DNA of 63,878 nt, from positions 1 to 63,878 of the IMG/VR virus record IMGVR_UViG_3300021378_001715. The stretch is one strand, 5' to 3'. The notes beneath the pieces are model-generated. The model saw nothing but the letters and a program-made list of their open reading frames with translations, was not told the origin of the DNA and made no database searches. Position numbers and translations under genes: made by a program. Origin of the DNA: a virus. This document shows, in pieces, positions 15,675 to 23,138 of the stretch. How positions within the stretch are numbered: position 1 is the stretch's first letter; each line of letters opens with the position of its first letter.

Positions 15675-16001
15675 CTAAGTGATAATCCAATCCATATTCA
15701 TCCAGTCTGTATCTTCAGGCATCAGTTCAACTGTATCCCCAAAGCGTTCTTTAAGTTGATTATACACGCCGGCGTTATTCATACGCAACCCGTAACCTCC
15801 TTGATGGCACCAATACACAGAACCAGAACTACCATAGAATCCATACAGATATGCCTGTTTCTCTACACCCGTGATACCGCTGTTCATACGCCAACTGTCG
15901 CCATCTAAGTAACCGCCAGATGTTCCAACAAGAAGACGATAGTGAGGATCATCGCCTTTCATCTTGATAACTACCCAGTTGTCGCAAGTGTAATCACTCA
16001 T
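15675..16001 (-). CDS. Hypothetical phage protein
   Basis: 108 residues from ATG 16001 (MSDYTCDNWVVIKMKG...), overlapping the upstream gene by 8 nt. Composition suggests a small beta-rich fold with Gly/Tyr/Trp-rich stretches (VGTSGGYLDGDSWRMNSG, YGSSGSVYWCHQGGYG). Similar short proteins with an N-terminal CDNWVV segment occur in marine phages as far as I recall; function unknown. Confidence 0.65.
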   Translation of the reverse strand: MSDYTCDNWVVIKMKGDDPHYRLLVGTSGGYLDGDSWRMNSGITGVEKQAYLYGFYGSSGSVYWCHQGGYGLRMNNAGVYNQLKERFGDTVELMPEDTDWMNMDWIIT

Positions 16002-16299
16002 GTTCGCCACCAACACCGCGAGAGTTAATTATATTATCACGTACAAACATTTTTGGATTGCGTTTTGCTGTTTCAAATGTTACTACTGTAACTGCAATCG
16101 CACCTAGCAACAATGCATGAAGCACCATACTAATGACGCCTGCCCACATGCTACCTACGATGATAGCAAACACAATACACCACATCCATGCTAGTACCTG
16201 CATGATCATATGTCGTGTACTAAAATCCGGAATATTACTTAGTGGATTCTTTTCGTGATCCATTACTACATTCCAACAGTTGTATACCCATTCTCTCAT
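15994..16299 (-). CDS. Membrane protein, paralogue of the 10563-10973 protein
   Basis: 101 residues with two hydrophobic segments (about 31-53 and 56-76). The N-terminal part, NPLSNIPDFSTRHMIMQVL, resembles NPLKYIPDPSLQTYFMLVL of the protein at 10563-10973, so the two are probably paralogues. AAAGGACC precedes the ATG. Function unknown. Confidence 0.65.
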   Translation of the reverse strand: MREWVYNCWNVVMDHEKNPLSNIPDFSTRHMIMQVLAWMWCIVFAIIVGSMWAGVISMVLHALLLGAIAVTVVTFETAKRNPKMFVRDNIINSRGVGGEHE

Positions 16300-16368
16300 C
16301 TTAGGGTCCTTTCTTTGTTTCTACTATACTAACATAACATCTAATAATAGATGTGTCAAGTAAAAAGA

Positions 16369-16443
16369 TGGCTCCGCAGGTAGGGGTCGAACCTACGACC
16401 AATTGATTAACAGTCAACTGCTCTACCACTGAGCTACTGCGGA
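16369..16443 (-). tRNA. tRNA-Asn (GTT)
   Basis: Acceptor TCCGCAG/CTGCGGA, anticodon stem GTTGA/TCAAT with loop CTGTTAA (anticodon GTT), encoded CCA. Confidence 0.93.
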
Positions 16444-16449
16444 AAAAAG

Positions 16450-16525
16450 TGGAGCTCCCGGTCGGAATCGAACCAACGACCTACTGATTACAAATCAGTT
16501 GCTCTGCCTGCTGAGCTACGGGAGC
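16450..16525 (-). tRNA. tRNA-Thr (TGT)
   Basis: Acceptor GCTCCCG/CGGGAGC, anticodon stem ACTGA/TCAGT with loop TTTGTAA (anticodon TGT), encoded CCA. It lies 6 nt from tRNA-Asn. Confidence 0.93.
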
Positions 16526-16539
16526 ATAATTGCGTCAAT

Positions 16540-16547
16540 TATTTATC
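16540..16547 (-). promoter_or_regulatory. GATAAATA late-type box before tRNA-Thr/tRNA-Asn
   Basis: The minus strand reads GATAAATA between inverted repeats GCGTC and GACGC, 15 nt before tRNA-Thr. It may promote the tRNA-Thr/tRNA-Asn pair. Confidence 0.35.
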
Positions 16548-16592
16548 GACGCTTACTTGCCTTCTTTTCTAAAGCGGCTCTACGCTTCCTTT

Positions 16593-16883
16593 CTATTCAA
16601 TTACGGCTTTAATATCGCCTTCGCTAAGAATAATTAGTTCTTCACCGTCTGCATCAATCTTATCACTACCGGCAAATTGACCAAATACAATAATGTCACC
16701 GACATTAACATCGACTGGAGTAACTTCTCCGTTTTCTAAAACCCTTCCACTGCCGACGGCAATTACTTCTCCTTGGTTAGGTTTTTCTTGTGCTGTACCA
16801 GGTAGGAAAATACCACCTGCTGTTTTCTTTTCTTCTTCCTCACGACGTACGATCACTCGATCGTGTAATGGGCGAATCTTCAT
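16593..16883 (-). CDS. groES: GroES co-chaperonin
   Basis: 96 residues, full length. It begins [14 protein letters not shown], carries the mobile loop [17 protein letters not shown] (about 19-35) that contacts GroEL, and ends with [17 protein letters not shown] precedes the ATG. GroES caps GroEL so that substrates can fold. T4-like phages usually need a modified co-chaperonin (gp31) for capsid folding; this one is a true GroES. No GroEL was seen, so it must work with host GroEL. Confidence 0.95.
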   Translation of the reverse strand: MKIRPLHDRVIVRREEEEKKTAGGIFLPGTAQEKPNQGEVIAVGSGRVLENGEVTPVDVNVGDIIVFGQFAGSDKIDADGEELIILSEGDIKAVIE

Positions 16884-16926
16884 AAATGTAACCTCTGATT
16901 ACTTATTAGTTTGTACTACTAGTTAA

Positions 16927-17000
16927 TGGAGCGGGTGAGGGGAATCGAACCCCTGTCCTCAGCTTGGAAGGCTGTGATAATACCATTATACTACACCCGC
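16927..17000 (-). tRNA. tRNA-Gly (TCC)
   Basis: Acceptor GCGGGTG/CACCCGC, anticodon loop CTTCCAA (anticodon TCC), T-arm AGGGG-TTCGATT-CCCCT, encoded CCA. Confidence 0.93.
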
Positions 17001-17004
17001 ATCT

Positions 17005-17094
17005 TGGCGGAGAGTGAGGGATTCGAACCCTCGATACAGTTGCCCGTATAACACCTTAGCAGGGTGCCGCTTTCGACCACTCAGCCAACTCTCC
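17005..17094 (-). tRNA. tRNA-Ser (GCT)
   Basis: A 90-nt class II tRNA with a long variable arm. Acceptor GGAGAGT/ACTCTCC, anticodon stem CACC/GGTG with loop CTGCTAA (anticodon GCT), encoded CCA. It lies 4 nt from tRNA-Gly. Confidence 0.93.
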
Positions 17095-17102
17095 GAATAA
17101 GT

Positions 17103-17414
17103 TTAAACGTTCCCTTCTTCTACTTTTGTTACACGATCATATTTGAAACTACGCCAACCTTTAGCGTTTGTGTCCCAAACTGTGACAGTACCTAATTTAG
17201 GTTTCGTGTTACTGTCTTTAGGGTGATTTTCTTCTGGAATGACTTTGAACGATTTTGTACATGTCATTACTCTTTCAGCACCATCAAGTTTATTGAATGT
17301 TACTACTAAAACATTTTCTTGTAACATTTTAGTTAGTGCTTCTTCAGTTGGAATACCTTTTTTCTCAGCAACAAACTCTTTTAGTTCGTCAACTCTCATA
17401 GCGGCTGCACTCAT
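17103..17414 (-). CDS. WYL_2 / SH3-like small barrel protein (DUF2693-like)
   Basis: 103 residues. After a helical N-terminus, the segment VLVVTFNKLDGAERVMTCTKSFKVIPEE, the following TVTVWDTNAKGWRSFKYDRV and the ending match a short SH3-like barrel family common in marine phages. GGAGGAA precedes the ATG, which overlaps the stop of the membrane gene upstream (TAATG). Nucleic-acid binding is possible but not shown. Confidence 0.75.
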   Translation of the reverse strand: MSAAAMRVDELKEFVAEKKGIPTEEALTKMLQENVLVVTFNKLDGAERVMTCTKSFKVIPEENHPKDSNTKPKLGTVTVWDTNAKGWRSFKYDRVTKVEEGNV

Positions 17415-17599
17415 TATAATTCCTCCGCAATACCTAAAAGTTCTGCTCCGATAAACAACACACCAGCGGCCGCATAACCACCCATGAAAAGAGCAATTCC
17501 TGCTACAATTCTAACCCCACTTTTTACAAGACTAATATAAAAATGTTTCTTGCTTGGGTCTCTAGGTTCTGGTACTGTTACTCTTTCCGGAATAGGCAT
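17414..17599 (-). CDS. Small membrane protein
   Basis: 61 residues: a proline/charge-rich N-terminus ([19 protein letters not shown]), then a hydrophobic stretch from about 28 to 57 (VRIVAGIALFMGGYAAAGVLF). Its ATG overlaps the clpP stop as TAATG, with GGAG upstream, so it is translated together with clpP. Function unknown. Confidence 0.7.
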   Translation of the reverse strand: MPIPERVTVPEPRDPSKKHFYISLVKSGVRIVAGIALFMGGYAAAGVLFIGAELLGIAEEL

Positions 17600-18186
17600 T
17601 ATTTTTTCTCCACAATTTGATCAACTAATCCATAGTCAAGTGCTTCTTGAGCAGACATAAATGTATCACGATCCATGTCTCTTTCAAAGTCTTCGTATGT
17701 CTTACCTTTTGAATTATGTTTAACATACAACTCAGTAAGGATAGTTTTCATTTTAGTTATTTCTTGATATTGAATTTCAATATCACTTTGCATACCGCGT
17801 GAACCACCGCTTGGCTGATGAATCATATGACGAGCATATGGCAACATCTTACGTTTGCCTGGCTCACCTGCTTGAGCAAGGAATGAACCCATTGAACATG
17901 CTTGTCCCATTACAATAGTATGAACAGGCGATTTGATATATTGCATAGTGTCATAAATGCTCATGCCACTTGTAATTACACCGCCCGGACTATTAATATA
18001 AAAATTAATAGGCTTATCAGGATTTTCACTTTCTAAAAATAACATTTGAGCAACAACTAAGTTAGCAACATTATCTTCAACTGGACCATTAAGCATTACA
18101 ATACGGTCTTTAAGTAATCGGCTATAAATGTCATATGAACGTTCGCCACGTGACTCTTGCTCTACTACCATAGGTACTAACGGCAT
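17599..18186 (-). CDS. clpP: ClpP protease subunit
   Basis: 195 residues, full length and close to bacterial ClpP ([21 protein letters not shown]). The catalytic Ser is near 98 in GQACSMGSF, the His near 123 in HMIHQPSGG, and the Asp near 170 in [15 protein letters not shown]. ClpP forms a double heptamer that degrades proteins fed by ClpX or ClpA, including those carrying an ssrA tag. The genome also carries a tmRNA and ClpS, so this subunit may build mixed or phage-only proteases with host ClpX/ClpA. No ClpX was seen. Confidence 0.95.
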   Translation of the reverse strand: MPLVPMVVEQESRGERSYDIYSRLLKDRIVMLNGPVEDNVANLVVAQMLFLESENPDKPINFYINSPGGVITSGMSIYDTMQYIKSPVHTIVMGQACSMGSFLAQAGEPGKRKMLPYARHMIHQPSGGSRGMQSDIEIQYQEITKMKTILTELYVKHNSKGKTYEDFERDMDRDTFMSAQEALDYGLVDQIVEKK

Positions 18187-18389
18187 TATGATCCTACCTT
18201 TATAATTGGTGAAATTGATGACGTATCATTATAATCGCCACTTTCATGATAACTACGTTTTGTAACATACTCAGTTAGCATGCCATCTTTTACACGTACA
18301 GTTTTAATTTCTCGATAAAGAACACCTTCGACATCTTCTGTCAAAGCCTTTGCATATGGTCCTTCCATAACTTCAATATTATCTTTCAT
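18186..18389 (-). CDS. Hypothetical small phage protein
   Basis: 67 residues ([20 protein letters not shown]...) with AGAGG before its ATG. Its stop codon overlaps the clpP start region. No domain recognised; translational coupling with clpP is likely. Confidence 0.65.
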   Translation of the reverse strand: MKDNIEVMEGPYAKALTEDVEGVLYREIKTVRVKDGMLTEYVTKRSYHESGDYNDTSSISPIIKVGS

Positions 18390-18612
18390 ATCTACCTCTT
18401 AATTTTGCAATTTGCTTTGGACCAGTAGTTTGAAACTCTAATCCTATTTGATTTCCGACATACACCTTACCGTTGTATACCATGTGAATTTTGTTACCTG
18501 CAATAAATGCATTTAACGATTGGTTTTCTCTAAAGTTATCTATTTCAGCTTCAACGGTTTTTCCGTTGTCTGTGCATAAAATTTCAACTCTATCTTCGTA
18601 AACAGTAGACAT
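18379..18612 (-). CDS. Hypothetical small beta-rich protein
   Basis: 77 residues, with sequence (VEILCTDNGKTVEAEI, GNKIHMVYNGKVYVGNQIGLEF) suggesting a small beta barrel. AGGAGGA lies before the ATG. It begins the run leading to clpP. Function unknown. Confidence 0.65.
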   Translation of the reverse strand: MSTVYEDRVEILCTDNGKTVEAEIDNFRENQSLNAFIAGNKIHMVYNGKVYVGNQIGLEFQTTGPKQIAKLRGRYER

Positions 18613-18658
18613 ATATCCTCCTAATTTAAAACTATTATATAGTAAAACGTATTACGTG

Positions 18659-18904
18659 TCAACCTTTACTTTGCATTAGTTTAACATTAAGAACAAAGTT
18701 TTCAACCAACAATTTTGTTATTAATGATTTCATTACTAACGGCTCAACTTCCATTTCAGCAGCATGACTAGCCATCATAATGTATGCTTGTTCTTCACTA
18801 ATATTTAAGTTGCCCCAATTTATTGGATCGGCAATTTCGGTTTCTTTTGCTAACTCTGCAATAATTTTAACATCTGGATTTGTTGCTTCAAACATGTCAG
18901 TCAT
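18659..18904 (-). CDS. Hypothetical helical phage protein
   Basis: 81 residues from ATG 18904 (MTDMFEATNPDVKI...), chosen over an upstream TTG because AAGGAA lies before it. The composition is mainly helical and hydrophobic at the C-terminus (LITKLLVENFVLNVKL). It overlaps the upstream membrane gene by 8 nt. Similar small proteins occur in marine T4-like phages; function unknown. Confidence 0.65.
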   Translation of the reverse strand: MTDMFEATNPDVKIIAELAKETEIADPINWGNLNISEEQAYIMMASHAAEMEVEPLVMKSLITKLLVENFVLNVKLMQSKG

Positions 18905-19346
18905 CTTTATTAGTTCCTTTAAAGTGTCTTTCAATTGCAAGTTTGCAACTATAAAATACTAGATAGAAACTTGCTATAAATGTAGCAATTAATAATGTAA
19001 ATAACCAATTAATAGGATCTGACAAGTTGTAGAATAAACTAATATATGCATCAGCATCACTTTGATTACGGCTTTCGCCAAATTCTTCTTCGTATAACTT
19101 GTCTATACCTTCGTCAATTATTTCTTGTAACTCGTCTCGTTCTTCTTCATTCTCTACAGCAATAGCAAAGAGTTCATTCCACTCGTCGCCACCTACTTCG
19201 CCTGTGTATTCATATACAACTTCACAATACTCTTCCTCATATTGAGGTCTAAGTTCTTCCATTGTAAGCCTCTGCTGTATAGTGCTTGCTATAAAGCCTA
19301 TAAACACGGTGTAAACTACACCTGCTAGTATGTAATACTTTTTCAT
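18897..19346 (-). CDS. Membrane protein with acidic loop
   Basis: 149 residues with one hydrophobic segment at each end (about 5-22 and 114-132) and a strongly acidic helical middle (ENEEERDELQEIIDEGIDKL). The topology suggests a hairpin with the acidic part on one side of the inner membrane. Its start overlaps the upstream stop (ATGA). Function unknown. Confidence 0.65.
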   Translation of the reverse strand: MKKYYILAGVVYTVFIGFIASTIQQRLTMEELRPQYEEEYCEVVYEYTGEVGGDEWNELFAIAVENEEERDELQEIIDEGIDKLYEEEFGESRNQSDADAYISLFYNLSDPINWLFTLLIATFIASFYLVFYSCKLAIERHFKGTNKDD

Positions 19347-19753
19347 GTTAAACTCGTTACTATATTCATCATTACTGCTGTTCCGCTTATAGCACTACCT
19401 ATCATGATTGCTCTATCACCCCAGGCCATGCCTACATATACCCAACCACCACTACTGAGTACATATGCTACCTGTCCAAACATTGTAAAGCCTGCACTAA
19501 TAGAAAACACACCTATAACAGCCGCTACCATGCTAAACCATTTAACATACCAGTCAGGTGTGCCAGTCGGAGTAGTAGGAGTAAGTTCTTCGTTTTCCTG
19601 TTGTAATTCTGCAAGCTCTTGCTTTAAACGTTTTTTCTCTTTAGATAATTCCATCGCAAGATTACGAGCCCTACTTTCAGAAGAGACTTTATTGTATTCT
19701 TCTTGTGTCGTAGTATCGTCTAAATTTTCCAAATCAATCCCAGAGGTTTTCAT
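19343..19753 (-). CDS. Coiled-coil plus membrane protein
   Basis: 136 residues from ATG 19753, with GGAAAG upstream. A coiled coil (about 33-60, LSKEKKRLKQELAELQQENEEL) is followed by two hydrophobic segments (about 72-95 and 100-135). It forms an overlapping pair with the other membrane gene. Function unknown. Confidence 0.65.
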   Translation of the reverse strand: MKTSGIDLENLDDTTTQEEYNKVSSESRARNLAMELSKEKKRLKQELAELQQENEELTPTTPTGTPDWYVKWFSMVAAVIGVFSISAGFTMFGQVAYVLSSGGWVYVGMAWGDRAIMIGSAISGTAVMMNIVTSLT

Positions 19754-20156
19754 AATACTTTCCAAATAATCTAAATCCGTTAGATATTCTTTCTTGTTCT
19801 TTGTCCATTGCGTCTCGATCTTTTATATCAAAACGCATATATACTTCGTCCTTGTTTGCTTTACAGTCGAAAGCATAAATCATTTCTTTCATTACCCAGT
19901 CCCAACGCTCGTGAAACTTTTCATCTGTTTCACCGTTCTTGTTGTACTCGGATTCGTACCAGCCATCAGGCATACGAAGTTCTTCTGGCACATCATCGTT
20001 ATCTACAAATGGTGAACCGTGTTTAGTTTCTTGTAGTTGAATTAACATAGGTAAAATAATAGGAGCAAGTGTATGGTCCATGCTCCATGTGTCAAACGGT
20101 TCAATTTCTATATTGAACGCTCTGTTCTTTCTATAAGGACCTATTCTAACTTTCAT
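19734..20156 (-). CDS. Conserved marine-phage protein, function unknown
   Basis: 140 residues (MKVRIGPYRKNRAFNIEIEPFDTWSMD...). The DTWSMDHTLAPIILPMLIQL segment and the C-terminal QERISNGFRLFGKYYENLW pattern recur in marine T4-like phages as far as I recall. It is acidic and soluble. It overlaps the genes on both sides. Confidence 0.75.
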   Translation of the reverse strand: MKVRIGPYRKNRAFNIEIEPFDTWSMDHTLAPIILPMLIQLQETKHGSPFVDNDDVPEELRMPDGWYESEYNKNGETDEKFHERWDWVMKEMIYAFDCKANKDEVYMRFDIKDRDAMDKEQERISNGFRLFGKYYENLWD

Positions 20157-20322
20157 CTAGTTTTTTCCATATTTCTTTAAACAAACAAAATCTGTCGTGG
20201 CCATCTGCGGTTTTGTATATAAATTGTGTCGACAACACTTCTATAACAACACCTTGAAATGTTCCATTTAACGTACAAGTGTGTTCGACTTTGTCTCCTA
20301 TCTTAGGTGCTTTCTTAGCCAC
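20146..20322 (-). CDS. Small beta-barrel-like phage protein
   Basis: About 58 residues from a GTG start at 20322 (VAKKAPKIGDKVEHTCTLNG...), chosen because GGGGAG lies 5-6 nt upstream; an ATG at 20379 would need a long overlap with the upstream gene. The sequence suits a small SH3-like barrel (GDKVEHTC, GVVIEVLSTQFIYKTADG). Function unknown. Confidence 0.6.
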   Translation of the reverse strand: MAKKAPKIGDKVEHTCTLNGTFQGVVIEVLSTQFIYKTADGHDRFCLFKEIWKKLDES

Positions 20323-20518
20323 TATGCTCCCCAAATACTTCTGGAGCAAGTTGCTGTGCTTGCTCCATATGATACTCATCTGGATAATGTTTTAAACATC
20401 TCCGAGCTTCTCGCCTAATGTCCATAGGAACTCTAGGCGTTTTTTTAGGATCCATTAAATCAAGTAAAAACTTTTTTGTATTATCAATGGCCCATTTACG
20501 TTCAATCGGCATCGTCAT
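20315..20518 (-). CDS. Conserved small phage protein (helical)
   Basis: 67 residues (MTMPIERKWAIDNTKKFLLDLMDPKKTPRVP...) with GGTGGG upstream of ATG 20518. The arrangement of an N-terminal helix, a DPKKTPRVP turn and a RREARRCLKHYP helix is shared by small proteins in many T4-like marine phages and some bacteria. Function unknown. Confidence 0.7.
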   Translation of the reverse strand: MTMPIERKWAIDNTKKFLLDLMDPKKTPRVPMDIRREARRCLKHYPDEYHMEQAQQLAPEVFGEHSG

Positions 20519-20741
20519 ATATTACCCACCTTGAATGTTCCATCTCAAAATTTTGAGATGCATATATGTTTTTAAAATAATAAGTATCTTCATAGTTATT
20601 AGTATATTGCTTAAAATTCCATTCCCATTTATCTAATTTTTTACACCAGTCTTTTCCTTTGGACCGTAGATCACTGTGTAGTCTTACAGGGTAGCCTGGC
20701 ATCCAACGTTGTTTGTATTCAAAAATTTCTTGCGGTGTCAT
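20502..20741 (-). CDS. Hypothetical small phage protein
   Basis: 79 residues, rich in aromatic and charged residues (MTPQEIFEYKQRWMPGYPVRLHSD...). The start overlaps the upstream stop (TAATG). No domain recognised, but the segment WMPGYPVRLHSDLRSKGKDW looks conserved. Confidence 0.65.
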   Translation of the reverse strand: MTPQEIFEYKQRWMPGYPVRLHSDLRSKGKDWCKKLDKWEWNFKQYTNNYEDTYYFKNIYASQNFEMEHSRWVIYDDAD

Positions 20742-20944
20742 TAGTGTACCGTTGGTCCTTCATAAAATTCTTCTTCAGACACTCCAAAGTATGTAGCACA
20801 TAGTTTTACAATGGCTTCTGGTACGTCATCTTCGTCTTTACCATCAGGAATGAATAATCCTTTAAGTTCGCCAGTATTACTAACAATCAAACCCCAATCA
20901 TCATCTTCAAGAGATTCTTCAAATGTAATTTTTTGTTCAGCCAT
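20741..20944 (-). CDS. Small acidic phage protein
   Basis: 67 residues (MAEQKITFEESLEDDDWGLIVSNTGELKGLF...), very acidic, with AAGGAG upstream. Small acidic proteins of this form (WGLIV...GLFIP...PE.I) are common in marine T4-like phages. Function unknown. Confidence 0.7.
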   Translation of the reverse strand: MAEQKITFEESLEDDDWGLIVSNTGELKGLFIPDGKDEDDVPEAIVKLCATYFGVSEEEFYEGPTVH

Positions 20945-21377
20945 GATCCTTGCTCCTTATCAAGTCTTGTATGTTGTTGATATAAAACTTTCCATTTTTT
21001 ATATGCATTGTAACAGCGCCGCCGCTACTCCTAATATACGCTCTTCCACCATCAATCATTTTGCCACCTATAGATTTGTAATCGTGATGTGACTGACTGT
21101 AATAGTACTTACCTTCGTGTTCAATCATGCCAAACTCAAGTGACTCTATCTCATCTGCGTTTGTAATAAAAATATCTTTAGTTACTGGATGTTTGTACAC
21201 ACCAAAGTAATAATTACCAAACTCAGGATGTGGCGTTTCTCTATAAAAAATATCCATAGGAATATCACTTACACGCAAGTCTGAAGTACAAACATACTTT
21301 ACTGGTACGCCGTCTTTGTTTGAATAGTGTTCTTCTAACTGTGCTATGTCAAACAGTGATTGGTGTTGAATGTTCAT
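20937..21377 (-). CDS. Conserved phage protein, function unknown
   Basis: 146 residues, probably beta-rich (FGNYYFGVYKHPVTKDIFITN, MIEHEGKYYYSQSHHDYKSI). AAGG lies upstream. It overlaps the TilS-like gene by 29 nt. No enzymatic motif seen. Confidence 0.65.
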   Translation of the reverse strand: MNIQHQSLFDIAQLEEHYSNKDGVPVKYVCTSDLRVSDIPMDIFYRETPHPEFGNYYFGVYKHPVTKDIFITNADEIESLEFGMIEHEGKYYYSQSHHDYKSIGGKMIDGGRAYIRSSGGAVTMHIKNGKFYINNIQDLIRSKDHG

Positions 21378-21963
21378 CTTGTTTTACCTTCTTAAAAATT
21401 GTTTTGTGAATACCTGGATTTACACGAAGTGCATGTGGCATCATTTCATGTCTAATATAATTACGTATGTAACGAGTATCTTTGTTAGTTTCATCGTCAA
21501 TATAAGGTACATTTTTAAGATTGCACCAAAGTTCTAAATCCCGTTTGCGGGTAAGGCGAAAAGGACGAACAACATTACGATTCCTATACGGAATAATTTT
21601 TCCTTTACCATGCATACTACTCCATAACCAAGTTTCTACACAATCATCTAAATGATGTGCTGTTACAACAGGTGCATCTACACTATGAAAGAAATGATAT
21701 CTTTCAGTGCGCCAATACTCTTCCCAACTTTGACTCTTCTCTTTTGAATAGCGAGGCTTGCCATATAAAATACCCATTTTCTTTTCACCAACATAATGAG
21801 CAATAAACCTATATGCTTCTTTACTAGTTTCAGTTTGATGATCAAAAAACAAAATATTAGTATGATGATTGTTAGACAAAAAGTCAGCAATAGCCATACT
21901 GTCGACACCGCCGGAACATGCTACATGCAAGTAATAAGGCAATTTACCTTGTAACCGAATCAT
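21349..21963 (-). CDS. TilS-like PP-loop ATPase (short form)
   Basis: 204 residues from ATG 21963 (AAGGTG upstream; TAACATG junction). It has the PP-loop signature CSGGVDSM near 16-23, then TAHHLDDCVETWLW and RPFRLTRKRDL, the pattern of tRNA(Ile)-lysidine synthetase. Bacterial TilS is usually 320-430 residues, with C-terminal tRNA-binding domains that are missing here. No tRNA-Ile(CAT) gene was found in the window. It may modify host tRNA, or another tRNA, or act on a different substrate of the PP-loop family. Confidence 0.75.
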   Translation of the reverse strand: MIRLQGKLPYYLHVACSGGVDSMAIADFLSNNHHTNILFFDHQTETSKEAYRFIAHYVGEKKMGILYGKPRYSKEKSQSWEEYWRTERYHFFHSVDAPVVTAHHLDDCVETWLWSSMHGKGKIIPYRNRNVVRPFRLTRKRDLELWCNLKNVPYIDDETNKDTRYIRNYIRHEMMPHALRVNPGIHKTIFKKVKQDEHSTPITV

Positions 21964-21964
21964 G

Positions 21965-22705
21965 TTACACCTTATAGAGTTTAACGTAATTAAGTCTAGT
22001 TTCATTTGCACTAAACAATTTATTTTTTGTTTGTGCTTTAACTTTTGCTTTGATACGTTTCATCGTACCTATTTCATGTTCAAACTTGTTCATAAAACTA
22101 ACAAGGTTGCCGTCCATAACTGCTGTGTAGTTATAGCTCTCCCACTGACTACTAAAACGTTTGTCAAGGATTTTAATTACACCTTCAACTACATCTTTTT
22201 CATTACCTAAGTATTGTGAGTCACGATACTCAACACGGATGTCTTTAGTCAATCCTGTTTCATGTTTATCACGATTTACAAATTCAGGTATAAATGCAAT
22301 ACGACCTAAATTATTAAATGCTACAGTATCTTGTGATACACTATTAACCATATCACGTTTAAACTCATCAAGGTCACCTAACCCTAGCATTACATATCGA
22401 CGCATCCATTTTTGAATCTCTGCTACCATCTCGTAGTCTTGTTCAGTAGGTGTAGGCTTAGTGAAGTCATCAGGCGTAGGATTGTCAGTACTAGCAAATG
22501 CAAACTTAACAATCTCTTTGTTAGCAAATTGTGTTTTGTTTTCTTGTTCTGAAAAGCGTCTAGTGTCCTTAACATAAGAACCATTAATACGCTGTGCGGC
22601 ACAAGCATAAGCAAGTGCTTCTTGTGTAGGTACTGTTCGCAACGGGACACGATCCTTATGATTAAAAGTCTTACGAGAGTAACTTGGTTTTGCTGTTACG
22701 TACAT
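21965..22705 (-). CDS. Conserved phage protein, function unknown
   Basis: 246 residues (MYVTAKPSYSRKTFNHKDRVPLRTVPTQEA...). It includes YVMLGLGDLDEFKRDMVNSV and a basic C-terminal part (GTMKRIKAKVKAQTKNKLF), compatible with nucleic-acid binding. AGAGG precedes the ATG. I recognise it as a type found in marine T4-like phages without an assigned role. Confidence 0.7.
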   Translation of the reverse strand: MYVTAKPSYSRKTFNHKDRVPLRTVPTQEALAYACAAQRINGSYVKDTRRFSEQENKTQFANKEIVKFAFASTDNPTPDDFTKPTPTEQDYEMVAEIQKWMRRYVMLGLGDLDEFKRDMVNSVSQDTVAFNNLGRIAFIPEFVNRDKHETGLTKDIRVEYRDSQYLGNEKDVVEGVIKILDKRFSSQWESYNYTAVMDGNLVSFMNKFEHEIGTMKRIKAKVKAQTKNKLFSANETRLNYVKLYKV

Positions 22706-22726
22706 TGTGTGCCTCTATCTGTTTGC

Positions 22727-23137
22727 CTAATTATGTTTAATTATAGCACCTTTTCCGGTTACTGTCAACTGATTTATTACATCATCTAGTGTATAAATGT
22801 TATGATTTTTGCCTGCTTCATATACATGAAAATGATAGTCTTCAATAGTTTCTTTTATCTTTTCTAAGATAACTACTGGCGGCTCAGATATCCATTCTGA
22901 AAAACCTCTACCCTCCATTGTAATAGCATAGCCGAAAGTATCTTTTAGGACACCTTCTAAACGAGCAATCGGACTGTTCTTACCATACCATAAGTAATCA
23001 AAAGTTGCCATATGACTTTCAGAACTATAACTGTTTTGGTAAACACCTAGTCTTACCTTTGCCTTTGTTACACTTGTAATACCAATTTTACAAGCCTTGG
23101 CGCCAAGCGGATCTTTCATTAGATATAGAAATTTCAT
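22727..23137 (-). CDS. GIY-YIG / T5orf172-like protein
   Basis: 136 residues from ATG 23137 (AGGTGG upstream). KFLYLMKDPLGAKACKIGIT, a following KVRLGVYQNSY and LEGVLKDTFG resemble the T5orf172/MUG113 branch of the GIY-YIG fold, with Tyr, Lys-Ile-Gly and a late Glu in place. These proteins can be nucleases or DNA-binding partners. The final third has no recognised domain. It follows the ParB-like gene with overlap. Confidence 0.6.
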   Translation of the reverse strand: MKFLYLMKDPLGAKACKIGITSVTKAKVRLGVYQNSYSSESHMATFDYLWYGKNSPIARLEGVLKDTFGYAITMEGRGFSEWISEPPVVILEKIKETIEDYHFHVYEAGKNHNIYTLDDVINQLTVTGKGAIIKHN

Positions 23138-23138
23138 T

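Noticed and set aside
16526-16592. Short Lys/Arg-rich frame between groES and tRNA-Thr
   Set aside because: No ATG, GTG or TTG start is available before the frame is closed upstream.
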